Assembly (NCBI RefSeq): GCF_963169125.1
Contig: NC_084795.1
Coordinates: forward strand, 189,756,214-189,820,213
From: Humulus lupulus
Taxonomy: Eukaryota > Streptophyta > Magnoliopsida > Rosales > Cannabaceae
Length of the DNA: 64,000 nucleotides
Direction: 5' to 3'
Each line of letters starts with the position of its first letter. Position 1 is the first letter of the stretch. Shown here one piece after another: positions 33,901-48,074 of this stretch. Under the pieces are notes generated by a model, which did not search any database, had not been told where the DNA came from, and was given only the letters and a program-made list of their open reading frames with translations. Position numbers and translations under genes: made by a program.

Positions 33901-35430
33901 ACTTCTAAGTTTTATGACCTGGTTATTTCCAGGAACTTAATTTGAAAACTTAGTTCGTGTAAACTATTATCAATATCTCGTGCTCTTTAAGAAATACAAC
34001 GATCAATCGATTTAAGTTAACTTCTATGTTTTATGACCTGGTTATTTCCAGGAACTTAATTTGAAAACTTTGTTCGTGTTAACTTTTATCAATATCTCGT
34101 GCTCTTTAAGAAAAACAACGATCAATCGATTTAAGTTGACTTCTAAGTTTTATGACTTGGTTATTTCCAGGAACTTAATTTGAAAACTTAGTTCGTGTTA
34201 ACTTTTATCAATATCTCGTGCTCTTTAAGAAAAACAACGATCAATCGATTTAAGTTGACTTCTAAGTTTTATGACTTGGTTATTTCTAGGAACTTAATTT
34301 GAAAACTTAGTTCGTGTTAACTTTTATCAATATCTCGTGCTCTTTAAGAAAAACAACGACCAATCGATTTAAGTTAACTTCTAAGTTTTATGACCTGGTT
34401 ATTTCCAGGAACTTAATTTGAAAACTTTGTTCGTGTTAACTTTTATCAATATCTCGTGCTCTTTAAGAAAAACAACGATCAATCGATTTAAGTTAACTTC
34501 TAAGTTTTATGACCTGGTTATTTCCAGGAACTTAATTTGAAAACTTAGTTCGTGTTAACTTTTATCAATATCTCGTGCTCTTTAAGAAAAACAACGATCA
34601 ATCGATTTAAGTTAACTTCTAAGTTTTATGACCTGGTTATTTCCAGGAACTTAATTTGAAAACTTTGTTCGTGTTAACTTTTATCAAAATCTCGTGCTCT
34701 TTAAGAAAAACAACGATCAATCGATTTAAGTTACTTCTATGTTTTATGACCTGGTTATTTCCAGGGACTTAATTTGAAAACTTAGTTCGTGTTAACATTT
34801 ATCAATATCTCGTGCTCTTTAAGAAAAACAACGATCAATCTATTTAAGTTAACTTCTAAGTATTATGACCTGGTTATTTCCAGGAACTTAACTTGAAAAC
34901 TTAGTTCGTGTTAACTTTTATCAATATCTCGTGCTCTTTAAGAAAAACAACGATCAATCGATTTAAGTTAACTTCTATGTTTTATGACCTGGTTATTTCT
35001 AGGAACTTAATTTGAAAACTTACTTCGTGTTAACTTTTATCAATATCTCGTGCTCTTTAAGAAAAACAACGATCAATCGATTTAAGTTAACTTGTAAGTT
35101 TTATGACCTGGTTATTTCCAGGAACTTAATTTGAAAACTTAGTTCGTGTTAACTTTTATCAATATCTCGTGCTCTTTAAGAAAAACAACGATCAATCGAT
35201 TTAAGTTGACTTCTAAGTTTTATGACTTGGTTATTTCCAGGAACTTAATTTGAAAACTTAGTTCGTGTTAACTTTTATCAATATCTCGTGCTCTTTAAGA
35301 AAAACAACGATCAATCGATTTAAGTTGACTTCTAAGTTTTATGACTTGGTTATTTCTAGGAACTTAATTTGAAAACTTAGTTCGTGTTAACTTTTATCAA
35401 TATCTCGTGCTCTTTAAGAAAAACAACGAC
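30925..35430. repeat. Duplicated satellite segment, copy 3
   Basis: Markers at 30925, 31030, 31361 and 33367 match copy 2 at offset 7016. Markers at 31361, 33367, 34357 and 35427 match copy 1 at offset 16890. Copy 3 therefore joins the extents of both other copies. Confidence 0.85.
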
Positions 35431-38400
35431 CAATCGATTTAAGTTAACTTCTAAGTTTTATGACCTGGTTATTTCCAGGAACTTAATTTGAAAACTTTGT
35501 TCGTGTTAACTTTTATCAATATCTCGTGCTCTTTAAGAAAAACAACGATCAATCGATTTAAGTTAACTTCTAAGTTTTATGACCTGGTTATTTCCAGGAA
35601 CTTAATTTGAAAACTTAGTTCGTGTTAACTTTTATCAATATCTCTTGCTCTTTAAGAAAAACAACGATCAATCGATTTAAGTCAACTTCTAAGTTTTATG
35701 ACCTGGTTATTTCCAGGGACTTAATTTGAAAACTTAGTTCGTGTTAACTTTTATCAATATCTCGTGCTCTTTAAGAAAAACAACGATCAATCGATTTAAG
35801 TTAACTTCTAAGTTTTATGACCTGGTTATTTCCAGGAACTTAATTTGAAAACTTAGTTCGTGTTAACTTTTATCAATATCTCGTGCTCTTTAAGAAAAAC
35901 AACGATCAATCGATTTAAGTTGACTTCTAAGTTTTATGACCTGGTTATTTCCAGGAACTTAATTTGAAAACTTAGTTCGTGTAAACTATTATCAATATCT
36001 CGTGCTCTTTAAGAAATACAACGATCAATCGATTTAAGTTAACTTCTATGTTTTATGACCTGGTTATTTCCAGGAACTTAATTTGAAAACTTTGTTCGTG
36101 TTAACTTTTATCAATATCTCGTGCTCTTTAAGAAAAACAACGATCAATCGATTTAAGTTGACTTCTAAGTTTTATGACTTGGTTATTTCCAGGAACTTAA
36201 TTTGAAAACTTAGTTCGTGTTAACTTTTATCAATATCTCGTGCTCTTTAAGAAAAACAACGATCAATCGATTTAAGTTGACTTCTAAGTTTTATGACTTG
36301 GTTATTTCTAGGAACTTAATTTGAAAACTTAGTTCGTGTTAACTTTTATCAATATCTCGTGCTCTTTAAGAAAAACAACGACCAATCGATTTAAGTTAAC
36401 TTCTAAGTTTTATGACCTGGTTATTTCCAGGAACTTAATTTGAAAACTTTGTTCGTGTTAACTTTTATCAATATCTCGTGCTCTTTAAGAAAAACAACGA
36501 TCAATCGATTTAAGTTAACTTCTAAGTTTTATGACCTGGTTATTTCCAGGAACTTAATTTGAAAACTTAGTTCGTGTTAACTTTTATCAATATCTCGTGC
36601 TCTTTAAGAAAAACAACGATCAATCGATTTAAGTTAACTTCTAAGTTTTATGACCTGGTTATTTCCAGGAACTTAATTTGAAAACTTTGTTCGTGTTAAC
36701 TTTTATCAATATCTCGTGCTCTTTAAGAAAAACAACGATCAATCGATTTAAGTTACTTCTATGTTTTATGACCTGGTTATTTCCAGGGACTTAATTTGAA
36801 AACTTAGTTCGTGTTAACTTTTATCAATATCTCGTGCTCTTTAAGAAAAACAACGATCAATCTATTTAAGTTAACTTCTAAGTATTATGACCTGGTTATT
36901 TCCAGGAACTTAACTTGAAAACTTAGTTCGTGTTAACTTTTATCAATATCTCGTGCTCTTTAAGAAAAACAACGATCAATCGATTTAAGTTAACTTCTAT
37001 GTTTTATGACCTGGTTATTTCTAGGAACTTAATTTGAAAACTTACTTCGTGTTAACTTTTATCAATAAATCGTGCTCTTTAAGAAAAACAACGATCAATC
37101 GATTTAAGTTAACTTGTAAGTTTTATGACCTGGTTATTTCCAGGAACTTAATTTGAAAACTTAGTTCGTGTTAACTTTTATCAATATCTCGTGCTCTTTA
37201 AGAAAAACAACGATCAATCGATTTAAGTTGACTTCTAATTTTTATGACTTGGTTATTTCCAGGAACTTAATTTGAAAACTTAGTTCGTGTTAACTTTTAT
37301 CAATATCTCGTGCTCTTTAAGAAAAACAACGATCAATCGATTTAAGTTGACTTCTAAGTTTTATGACTTGGTTATTTCTAGGAACTTAATTTGAAAACTT
37401 AGTTCGTGTTAACTTTTATCAATATCTCGTGCTCTTTAAGAAAAACAACGACCAATCGATTTAAGTTAACTTCTAAGTTTTATGACCTGGTTATTTCCAG
37501 GAACTTAATTTGAAAACTTTGTTCGTGTTAACTTTTATCAATATCTCGTGCTCTTTAAGAAAAACAACGATCAATCGATTTAAGTTAACTTCTAAGTTTT
37601 ATGACCTGGTTATTTCCAGGAACTTAATTTGAAAACTTAGTTCGTGTTAACTTTTATCAATATCTCGTGCTCTTTAAGAAAAACAACGATCAATCGATTT
37701 AAGTCAACTTCTAAGTTTTATGACCTGGTTATTTCCAGGGACTTAATTTGAAAACTTAGTTCGTGTTAACTTTTATCAATATCTCGTGCTCTTTAAGAAA
37801 AACAACGATCAATCGATTTAAGTTAACTTCTAAGTTTTATGACCTGGTTATTTCCAGGAACTTAATTTGAAAACTTAGTTCGTGTTAACTTTTATCAATA
37901 TCTCGTGCTCTTTAAGAAAAACAACGATCAATCGATTTAAGTTGACTTCTAAGTTTTATGACCTGGTTATTTCCAGGAACTTAATTTGAAAACTTAGTTC
38001 GTGTAAACTATTATCAATATCTCGTGCTCTTTAAGAAATACAACGATCAATCGATTTAAGTTAACTTCTATGTTTTATGACCTGGTTATTTCCAGGAACT
38101 TAATTTGAAAACTTTGTTCGTGTTAACTTTTATCAATATCTCGTGCTCTTTAAGAAAAACAACGATCAATCGATTTAAGTTGACTTCTAAGTTTTATGAC
38201 TTGGTTATTTCCAGGAACTTAATTTGAAAACTTAGTTCGTGTTAACTTTTATCAATATCTCGTGCTCTTTAAGAAAAACAACGATCAATCGATTTAAGTT
38301 GACTTCTAAGTTTTATGACTTGGTTATTTCTAGGAACTTAATTTGAAAACTTAGTTCGTGTTAACTTTTATCAATATCTCGTGCTCTTTAAGAAAAACAA

Positions 38401-41400
38401 CGACCAATCGATTTAAGTTAACTTCTAAGTTTTATGACCTGGTTATTTCCAGGAACTTAATTTGAAAACTTTGTTCGTGTTAACTTTTATCAATATCTCG
38501 TGCTCTTTAAGAAAAACAACGATCAATCGATTTAAGTTAACTTCTATGTTTTATGACCTGGTTATTTCTAGGAACTTAATTTGAAAACATACTTCGTGTT
38601 AACTTTTATCAATATCTCGTGCTCTTTAAGAAAAACAACGATCAATCGATTTAAGTTAACTTGTAAGTTTTATGACCTGGTTATTTCCAGGAACTTAATT
38701 TGAAAACTTAGTTCGTGTTAACTTTTATCAATATCTCGTGCTCTTTAAGAAAAACAACGATCAATCGATTTAAGTTGACTTCTAAGTTTTATGACTTGGT
38801 TATTTCCAGGAACATAATTTGAAAACTTAGTTCGTGTTAACTTTTATCAATATCTCGTGCTCTTTAAGAAAAACAACGATCAATCGATTTAAGTTGACTT
38901 CTAAGTTTTATGACTTGGTTATTTCTAGGAACTTAATTTGAAAACTTAGTTCGTGTTAACTTTTATCAATATCTCGTGCTCTTTAAGAAAAACAACGACC
39001 AATCGATTTAAGTTAACTTCTAAGTTTTATGACCTGGTTATTTCCAGGAACTTAATTTGAAAACTTTGTTCGTGTTAACTTTTATCAATATCTCGTGCTC
39101 TTTAAGAAAAACAACGATCAATCGATTTAAGTTAACTTCTAAGTTTTATGACCTGGTTATTTCCAGGAACTTAATTTGAAAACTTAGTTCGTGTTAACTT
39201 TTATCAATATCTCGTGCTCTTTAAGAAAAACAACGATCAATCGATTTAAGTCAACTTCTAAGTTTTATGACCTGGTTATTTCCAGGGACTTAATTTGAAA
39301 ACTTAGTTCGTGTTAACTTTTATCAATATCTCGTGCTCTTTAAGAAAAACAACGATCAATCGATTTAAGTTAACTTCTAAGTTTTATGACCTGGTTATTT
39401 CCAGGAACTTAATTTGAAAACTTAGTTCGTGTTAACTTTTATCAATATCTCGTGCTCTTTAAGAAAAACAACGATCAATCGATTTAAGTTGACTTCTAAG
39501 TTTTATGACCTGGTTATTTCCAGGAACTTAATTTGAAAACTTAGTTCGTGTAAACTATTATCAATATCTCGTGCTCTTTAAGAAATACAACGATCAATCG
39601 ATTTAAGTTAACTTCTATGTTTTATGACCTGGTTATTTCCAGGAACTTAATTTGAAAACTTTGTTCGTGTTAACTTTTATCAATATCTCGTGCTCTTTAA
39701 GAAAAACAACGATCAATCGATTTAAGTTGACTTCTAAGTTTTATGACTTGGTTATTTCCAGGAACTTAATTTGAAAACTTAGTTCGTGTTAACTTTTATC
39801 AATATCTCGTGCTCTTTAAGAAAAACAACGATCAATCGATTTAAGTTGACTTCTAAGTTTTATGACTTGGTTATTTCTAGGAACTTAATTTGAAAACTTA
39901 GTTCGTGTTAACTTTTATCAATATCTCGTGCTCTTTAAGAAAAACAACGACCAATCGATTTAAGTTAACTTCTAAGTTTTATGACCTGGTTATTTCCAGG
40001 AACTTAATGTGAAAACTTTGTTCGTGTTAACTTTTATCAATATCTCGTGCTCTTTAAGAAAAACAACGATCAATCGATTTAAGTTAACTTCTAAGTTTTA
40101 TGACCTGGTTATTTCCAGGAACTTAATTTGAAAACTTAGTTCGTGTTAACTTTTATCAATATCTCGTGCTCTTTAAGAAAAACAACGATCAATCGATTTA
40201 AGTTAACTTCTAAGTTTTATGACCTGGTTATTTCCAGGAACTTAATTTGAAAACTTTGTTCGTGTTAACTTTTATCAATATCTCGTGCTCTTTAAGAAAA
40301 ACAACGATCAATCGATTTAAGTTACTTCTATGTTTTATGACCTGGTTATTTCCAGGGACTTAATTTGAAAACTTAGTTCGTGTTAACTTTTATCAATATC
40401 TCGTGCTCTTTAAGAAAAACAACGATCAATCTATTTAAGTTAACTTCTAAGTATTATGACCTGGTTATTTCCAGGAACTTAACTTGAAAACTTAGTTCGT
40501 GTTAACTTTTATCAATATCTCGTGCTCTTTAAGAAAAACAACGATCAATCGATTTAAGTTAACTTCTATGTTTTATGACCTGGTTATTTCTAGGAACTTA
40601 ATTTGAAAACTTACTTCGTGTTAACTTTTATCAATATCTCGTGCTCTTTAAGAAAAACAACGATCAATCGATTTAAGTTAACTTGTAAGTTTTATGACCT
40701 GGTTATTTCCAGGAACTTAATATGAAAACTTAGTTCGTGTTAACTTTTATCAATATCTCGTGCTCTTTAAGAAAAACAACGATCAATCGATTTAAGTTGA
40801 CTTCTAAGTTTTATGACTTGGTTATTTCCAGGAACTTAATTTGAAAACTTAGTTCGTGTTAACTTTTATCAATATCTCGTGCTCTTTAAGAAAAACAACG
40901 ATCAATCGATTTAAGTTGACTTCTAAGTTTTATGACTTGGTTATTTCTAGGAACTTAATTTGAAAACTTAGTTCGTGTTAACTTTTATCAATATCTCGTG
41001 CTCTTTAAGAAAAACAACGACCAATCGATTTAAGTTAACTTCTAAGTTTTATGACCTGGTTATTTCCAGGAACTTAATTTGAAAACTTTGTTCGTGTTAA
41101 CTTTTATCAATATCTCGTGCTCTTTAAGAAAAACAACGATCAATCGATTTAAGTTAACTTCTAAGTTTTATGACCTGGTTATTTCCAGGAACTTAATTTG
41201 AAAACTTAGTTCGTGTTAACTTTTATCAATATCTCGTGCTCTTTAAGAAAAACAACGATCAATCGATTTAAGTCAACTTCTAAGTTTTATGACCTGGTTA
41301 TTTCCAGGGACTTAATTTGAAAACTTAGTTCGTGTTAACTTTTATCAATATCTCGTGCTCTTTAAGAAAAACAACGATCAATCGATTTAAGTTAACTTCT

Positions 41401-43050
41401 AAGTTTTATGACCTGGTTATTTCCAGGAACTTAATTTGAAAACTTAGTTCTTGTTAACTTTTATCAATATCTCGTGCTCTTTAAGAAAAACAACGATCAA
41501 TCGATTTAAGTTGACTTCTAAGTTTTATGACCTGGTTATTTCCAGGAACTTAATTTGAAAACTTAGTTCGTGTAAACTATTATCAATATCTCGTGCTCTT
41601 TAAGAAATACAACGATCAATCGATTTAAGTTAACTTCTATGTTTTATGACCTGGTTATTTCCAGGAACTTAATTTGAAAAATTTGTTCGTGTTAACTTTT
41701 ATCAATATCTCGTGCTCTTTAAGAAAAACAACGATCAATCGATTTAAGTTGACTTCTAAGTTTTATGACTTGGTTATTTCCAGGAACTTAATTTGAAAAC
41801 TTAGTTCGTGTTAACTTTTATCAATATCTCGTGCTCTTTAAGAAAAACAACGATCAATCGATTTAAGTTGACTTCTAAGTTTTATGACTTGGTTATTTCT
41901 AGGAACTTAATTTGAAAACTTAGTTCGTGTTAACTTTTATCAATATCTCGTGCTCTTTAAGAAAAACAACGACCAATCGATTTAAGTTAACTTCTAAGTT
42001 TTATGACCTGGTTATTTCCAGGAACTTAATTTGAAAACTTTGTTCGTGTTAACTTTTATCAATATCTCGTGCTCTTTAAGAAAAACAACGATCAATCGAT
42101 TTAAGTTAACTTCTAAGTTTTATGACCTGGTTATTTCCAGGAACTTAATTTGAAAACTTAGTTCGTGTTAACTTTTATCAATATCTCGTGCTCTTTAAGA
42201 AAAACAACGATCAATCGATTTAAGTTAACTTCTAAGTTTTATGACCTGGTTATTTCCAGGAACTTAATTTGAAAACTTTGTTCGTGTTAACTTTTATCAA
42301 TATCTCGTGCTCTTTAAGAAAAACAACGATCAATCGATTTAAGTTACTTCTATGTTTTATGACCTGGTTATTTCCAGGGACTTAATTTGAAAACTTAGTT
42401 CGTGTTAACTTTTATCAATATCTCGTGCTCTTTAAGAAAAACAACGATCAATCTATTTAAGTTAACTTCTAAGTATTATGACCTGGTTATTTCCAGGAAC
42501 TTAACTTGAAAACTTAGTTCGTGTTAACTTTTATCAATATCTCGTGCTCTTTAAGAAAAACAACGATCAATCGATTTAAGTTAACTTCTATGTTTTATGA
42601 CCTGGTTATTTCTAGGAACTTAATTTGAAAACTTACTTCGTGTTAACTTTTATCAATATCTCGTGCTCTTTAAGAAAAACAACGATCAATCGATTTAAGT
42701 TAACTTGTAAGTTTTATGACCTGGTTATTTCCAGGAACTTAATTTGAAAACTTAGTTCGTGTTAACTTTTATCAATATCTCGTGCTCTTTAAGAAAAACA
42801 ACGATCAATCGATTTAAGTTGACTTCTAAGTTTTATGACTTGGTTATTTCCAGGAACTTAATTTGAAAACTTAGTTCGTGTTAACTTTTATCAATATCTC
42901 GTGCTCTTTAAGAAAAACAACGATCAATCGATTTAAGTTGACTTCTAAGTTTTATGACTTGGTTATTTCTAGGAACTTAATTTGAAAACTTAGTTCGTGT
43001 TAACTTTTATCAATATCTCGTGCTCTTTAAGAAAAACAACGACCAATCGA
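34357..43050. repeat. Higher-order repeat, 17 monomers (2022 bp, 9 + 8)
   Basis: CGACCAATCG lies at 34357, 35427, 36379, 37449, 38401, 38996, 39948, 41018, 41970 and 43040. The spacings are 1070, 952, 1070, 952, 595, 952, 1070, 952, 1070. The repeated sum is 2022 bp: nine monomers less one base plus eight monomers. CAATCTATTT gives the same period (34836 to 36858, 40427 to 42449). A 595-bp (5-monomer) step at 38401-38996 marks a break in the pattern. Confidence 0.85.
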
Positions 43051-46000
43051 TTTAAGTTAACTTCTAAGTTTTATGACCTGGTTATTTCCAGGAACTTAAT
43101 TTGAAAACTTTGTTCGTGTTAACTTTTATCAATATCTCGTGCTCTTTAAGAAAAACTACGATCAATCGATTTAAGTTAACTTCTAAGTTTTATGACCTGG
43201 TTATTTCCAGGAACTTAATTTGAAAACTTAGTTCGTGTTAACTTTTATCAATATCTCGTGCTCTTTAAGAAAAACAACGATCAATCGATTTAAGTCAACT
43301 TCTAAGTTTTATGACCTGGTTATTTCCAGGGACTTAATTTGAAAACTTAGTTCGTGTTAACTTTTATCAATATCTCGTGCTCTTTAAGAAAAACAACGAT
43401 CAATCGATTTAAGTTAACTTCTAAGTTTTATGACCTGGTTATTTCCAGGAACTTAATTTGAAAACTTAGTTCGTGTTAACTTTTATCAATATCTCGTGCT
43501 CTTTAAGAAAAACAACGATCAATCGATTTAAGTTGACTTCTAAGTTTTATGACTTGGTTATTTCTTGGAACTTAATTTGAAAACTTAGTTCGTGTTAACT
43601 TTTATCAATATCTCGTGCTCTTTAAGAAAAACAACGACCAATCGATTTAAGTTAACTTCTAAGTTTTATGACCTGGTTATTTCTAGGAACTTAATTTGAA
43701 AACTTACTTCGTGTTAACTTTTATCAATATCTCGTGCTCTTTAAGAAAAACAACGATCAATCGATTTAAGTTAACTTGTAAGTTTTATGACCTGGTTATT
43801 TCCAGGAACTTAATTTGAAAACTTAGTTCGTGTTAACTTTTATCAATATCTCGTGCTCTTTAAGAAAAACAACGATCAATCGATTTAAGTTGACTTCTAA
43901 GTTTTATGACTTGGTTATTTCTAGGAACTTAATTTGAAAACTTAGTTCGTGTTAACTTTTATCAATATCTCGTGCTCTTTAAGAAAAACAACGACCAATC
44001 GATTTAAGTTGACTTCTAAGTTTTATGACTTGGTTATTTCCAGGAACTTAATTTGAAAACTTTGTTCGTGTTAACTTTTATCAATATCTCGTGCTCTTTA
44101 AGAAAAACAACGATCAATCGATTTAAGTTAACTTCTAAGTTTTATGACCTGGTTATTTCCAGGAACTTAATTTGAAAACTTAGTTCGTGTTAACTTTTAT
44201 CAATATCTCGTGCTCTTTAAGAAAAACAACGATCAATCGATTTAAGTCAACTTCTAAGTTTTATGACCTGGTTATTTCCAGGGACTTAATTTGAAAACTT
44301 AGTTCGTGTTAACTTTTATCAATATCTCGTGCTCTTTAAGAAAAACAACGATCAATCGATTTAAGTTAACTTCTAAGTTTTATGACCTGGTTATTTCCAG
44401 GAACTTAATTTGAAAACTTAGTTCGTGTTAACTTTTATCAATATCTCGTGCTCTTTAAGAAAAACAACGATCAATCGATTTAAGTTAACTTCTAAGTTTT
44501 ATGACCTGGTTATTTCCAGGAACTTAACTTGAAAACTTAGTTCGTGTTAACTTTTATCAATATCTCGTGCTCTTTAAGAAAAACAACGATCAATCGATTT
44601 AAGTTAACTTCTATGTTTTATGACCTGGTTATTTCTAGGAACTTAATTTGAAAACTTACTTCGTGTTAACTTTTATCAATATCTCGTGCTCTTTAAGAAA
44701 AACAACGATCAATCGATTTAAGTTAACTTGTAAGTTTTATGACCTGGTTATTTCCAGGAACTTAATTTGAAAACTTAGTTCGTGTTAACTTTTATCAATA
44801 TCTCGTGCTCTTTAAGAAAAACAACGATCAATCGATTTAAGTTGACTTCTAAGTTTTATGACTTGGTTATTTCCAGGAACTTAATTTGAAAACTTAGTTC
44901 GTGTTAACTTTTATCAATATCTCGTGCTCTTTAAGAAAAACAACGATCAATCGATTTAAGTTGACTTCTAAGTTTTATGACTTGGTTATTTCTTGGAACT
45001 TAATTTGAAAACTTAGTTCGTGTTAACTTTTATCAATATCTCGTGCTCTTTAAGAAAAACAACGACCAATCGATTTAAGTTAACTTCTAAGTTTTATGAC
45101 CTGGTTATTTCCAGGAACTTAATTTGAAAACTTTGTTCGTGTTAACTTTTATCAATATCTCGTGCTCTTTAAGAAAAACAACGATCAATCGATTTAAGTT
45201 AATTTCTAAGTTTTATGACCTGGTTATTTCCAGGAACTTAATTTGAAAACTTAGTTCGTGTTAACTTTTATCAATATCTCGTGCTCTTTAAGAAAAACAA
45301 CGATCAATCGATTTAAGTCAACTTCTAAGTTTTATGACCTGGTTATTTCCAGGGACTTAATTTGAAAACTTAGTTCGTGTTAACTTTTATCAATATCTCG
45401 TGCTCTTTAAGAAAAACAACGATCAATCGATTTAAGTTAACTTCTAAGTTTTATGACCTGGTTATTTCCAGGAACTTAATTTGAAAACTTAGTTCGTGTT
45501 AACTTTTATCAATATCTCGTGCTCTTTAAGAAAAACAACGATCAATCGATTTAAGTTAACTTCTAAGTTTTATGACCTGGTTATTTCCAGGAACTTAACT
45601 TGAAAACTTAGTTCGTGTTAACTTTTATCAATATCTCGTGCTCTTTAAGAAAAACAACGATCAATCGATTTAAGTTAACTTCTAAGTTTTATGACCTGGT
45701 TATTTCCAGGAACTTAATTTGAAAACTTTGTTCGTGTTAACTTTTATCAATATCTCGTGCTCTTTAAGAAAAACAACGATCAATCGATTTAAGTTAACTT
45801 CTAAGTTTTATGACCTGGTTATTTCCAGGAACTTAATTTGAAAACTTAGTTCGTGTTAACTTTTATCAATATCTCGTGCTCTTTAAGAAAAACAACGATC
45901 AATCGATTTATGTCAACTTCTAAGTTTTATGACCTGGTTATTTCCAGGGACTTAATTTGAAAACTTAGTTCGTGTTAACTTTTATCAATATCTCGTGCTC

Positions 46001-48074
46001 TTTAAGAAAAACAACGATCAATCGATTTAAGTTAACTTCTAAGTTTTATGACCTGGTTATTTCCAGGGACTTAATTTGAAAACTTAGTTCGTGTTAACTT
46101 TTATCAATATCTCGTGCTCTTTAAGAAAAACAACGATCAATCGATTTAAGTTAACTTCTAAGTTTTATGACCTGGTTATTTCCAGGAACTTAACTTGAAA
46201 ACTTAGTTCGTGTTAACTTTTATCAATATCTCGTGCTCTTTAAGAAAAACAACGATCAATCGATTTAAGTTAATTTCTAAGTTTTATGACCTGGTTATTT
46301 CCAGGAACTTAATTTGAAAACTTAGTTCGTGTTAACTTTTATCAATATCTCGTGCTCTTTAAGAAAAACAACGATCAATCGATTTAAGTCAACTTCTAAG
46401 TTTTATGACCTGGTTATTTCCAGGGACTTAATTTGAAAACTTAGTTCGTGTTAACTTTTATCAATATCTCGTGCTCTTTAAGAAAAACAACGATCAATCG
46501 ATTTAAGTTAACTTCTAAGTTTTATGACCTGGTTATTTCCAGGAACTTAATTTGAAAACTTAGTTCGTGTTAACTTTTATCAATATCTCGTGCTCTTTAA
46601 GAAAAACAACGATCAATCGATTTAAGTTAACTTCTAAGTTTTATGACCTGGTTATTTCCAGGAACTTAACTTGAAAACTTAGTTCGTGTTAACTTTTATC
46701 AATATCTCGTGCTCTTTAAGAAAAACAACGATCAATCGATTTAAGTTAACTTCTAAGTTTTATGACCTGGTTATTTCCAGGAACTTAATTTGAAAACTTT
46801 GTTCGTGTTAACTTTTATCAATATCTCGTGCTCTTTAAGAAAAACAACGATCAATCGATTTAAGTTAACTTCTAAGTTTTATGACTTGGTTATTTCTTGG
46901 AACTTAATTTGAAAACTTAGTTCGTGTTAACTTTTATCAATATCTCGTGCTCTTTAAGAAAAACAACGACCAATCGATTTAAGTTAACTTCTAAGTTTTA
47001 TGACCTGGTTATTTCCAGGAACTTAATTTGAAAACTTTGTTCGTGTTAACTTTTATCAATATCTCGTGCTCTTTAAGAAAAACAACGATCAATCGATTTA
47101 AGTTAATTTCTAAGTTTTATGACCTGGTTATTTCCAGGAACTTAATTTGAAAACTTAGTTCGTGTTAACTTTTATCAATATCTCGTGCTCTTTAAGAAAA
47201 ACAACGATCAATCGATTTAAGTTAACTTCTAAGTTTTATGACCTGGTTATTTCCAGGAACTTAACTTGAAAACTTAGTTCGTGTTAACTTTTATCAATAT
47301 CTCGTGCTCTTTAAGAAAAACAACGATCAATCGATTTAAGTTAACTTCTAAGTTTTATGACCTGGTTATTTCCAGGAACTTAATTTGAAAACTTTGTTCG
47401 TGTTAACTTTTATCAATATCTCGTGCTCTTTAAGAAAAACAACGATCAATCGATTTAAGTTAACTTCTAAGTTTTATGACCTGGTTATTTCCAGGAACTT
47501 AATTTGAAAACTTAGTTCGTGTTAACTTTTATCAATATCTCGTGCTCTTTAAGAAAAACTACGATCAATCGATTTAAGTCAACTTCTAAGTTTTATGACC
47601 TGGTTATTTCCAGGGACTTAATTTGAAAACTTAGTTCGTGTTAACTTTTATCAATATCTCGTGCTCTTTAAGAAAAACAACGATCAATCGATTTAAGTTA
47701 ACTTCTAAGTTTTATGACCTGGTTATTTCCAGGGACTTAATTTGAAAACTTAGTTCGTGTTAACTTTTATCAATATCTCGTGCTCTTTAAGAAAAACAAC
47801 GATCAATCGATTTAAGTTAACTTCTAAGTTTTATGACCTGGTTATTTCCAGGAACTTAACTTGAAAACTTAGTTCGTGTTAACTTTTATCAATATCTCGT
47901 GCTCTTTAAGAAAAACAACGATCAATCGATTTAAGTTCACTTCTATGTTTTATGACCTGGTTATTTCCAGGGACTTAATTTGAAAACTTAGTTCGTGTTA
48001 ACTTTTATCAATATCTCGTGCTCTTTAAGAAAAACAACGATCAATCGATTTAAGTTAACTTCTAAGTATTATGA

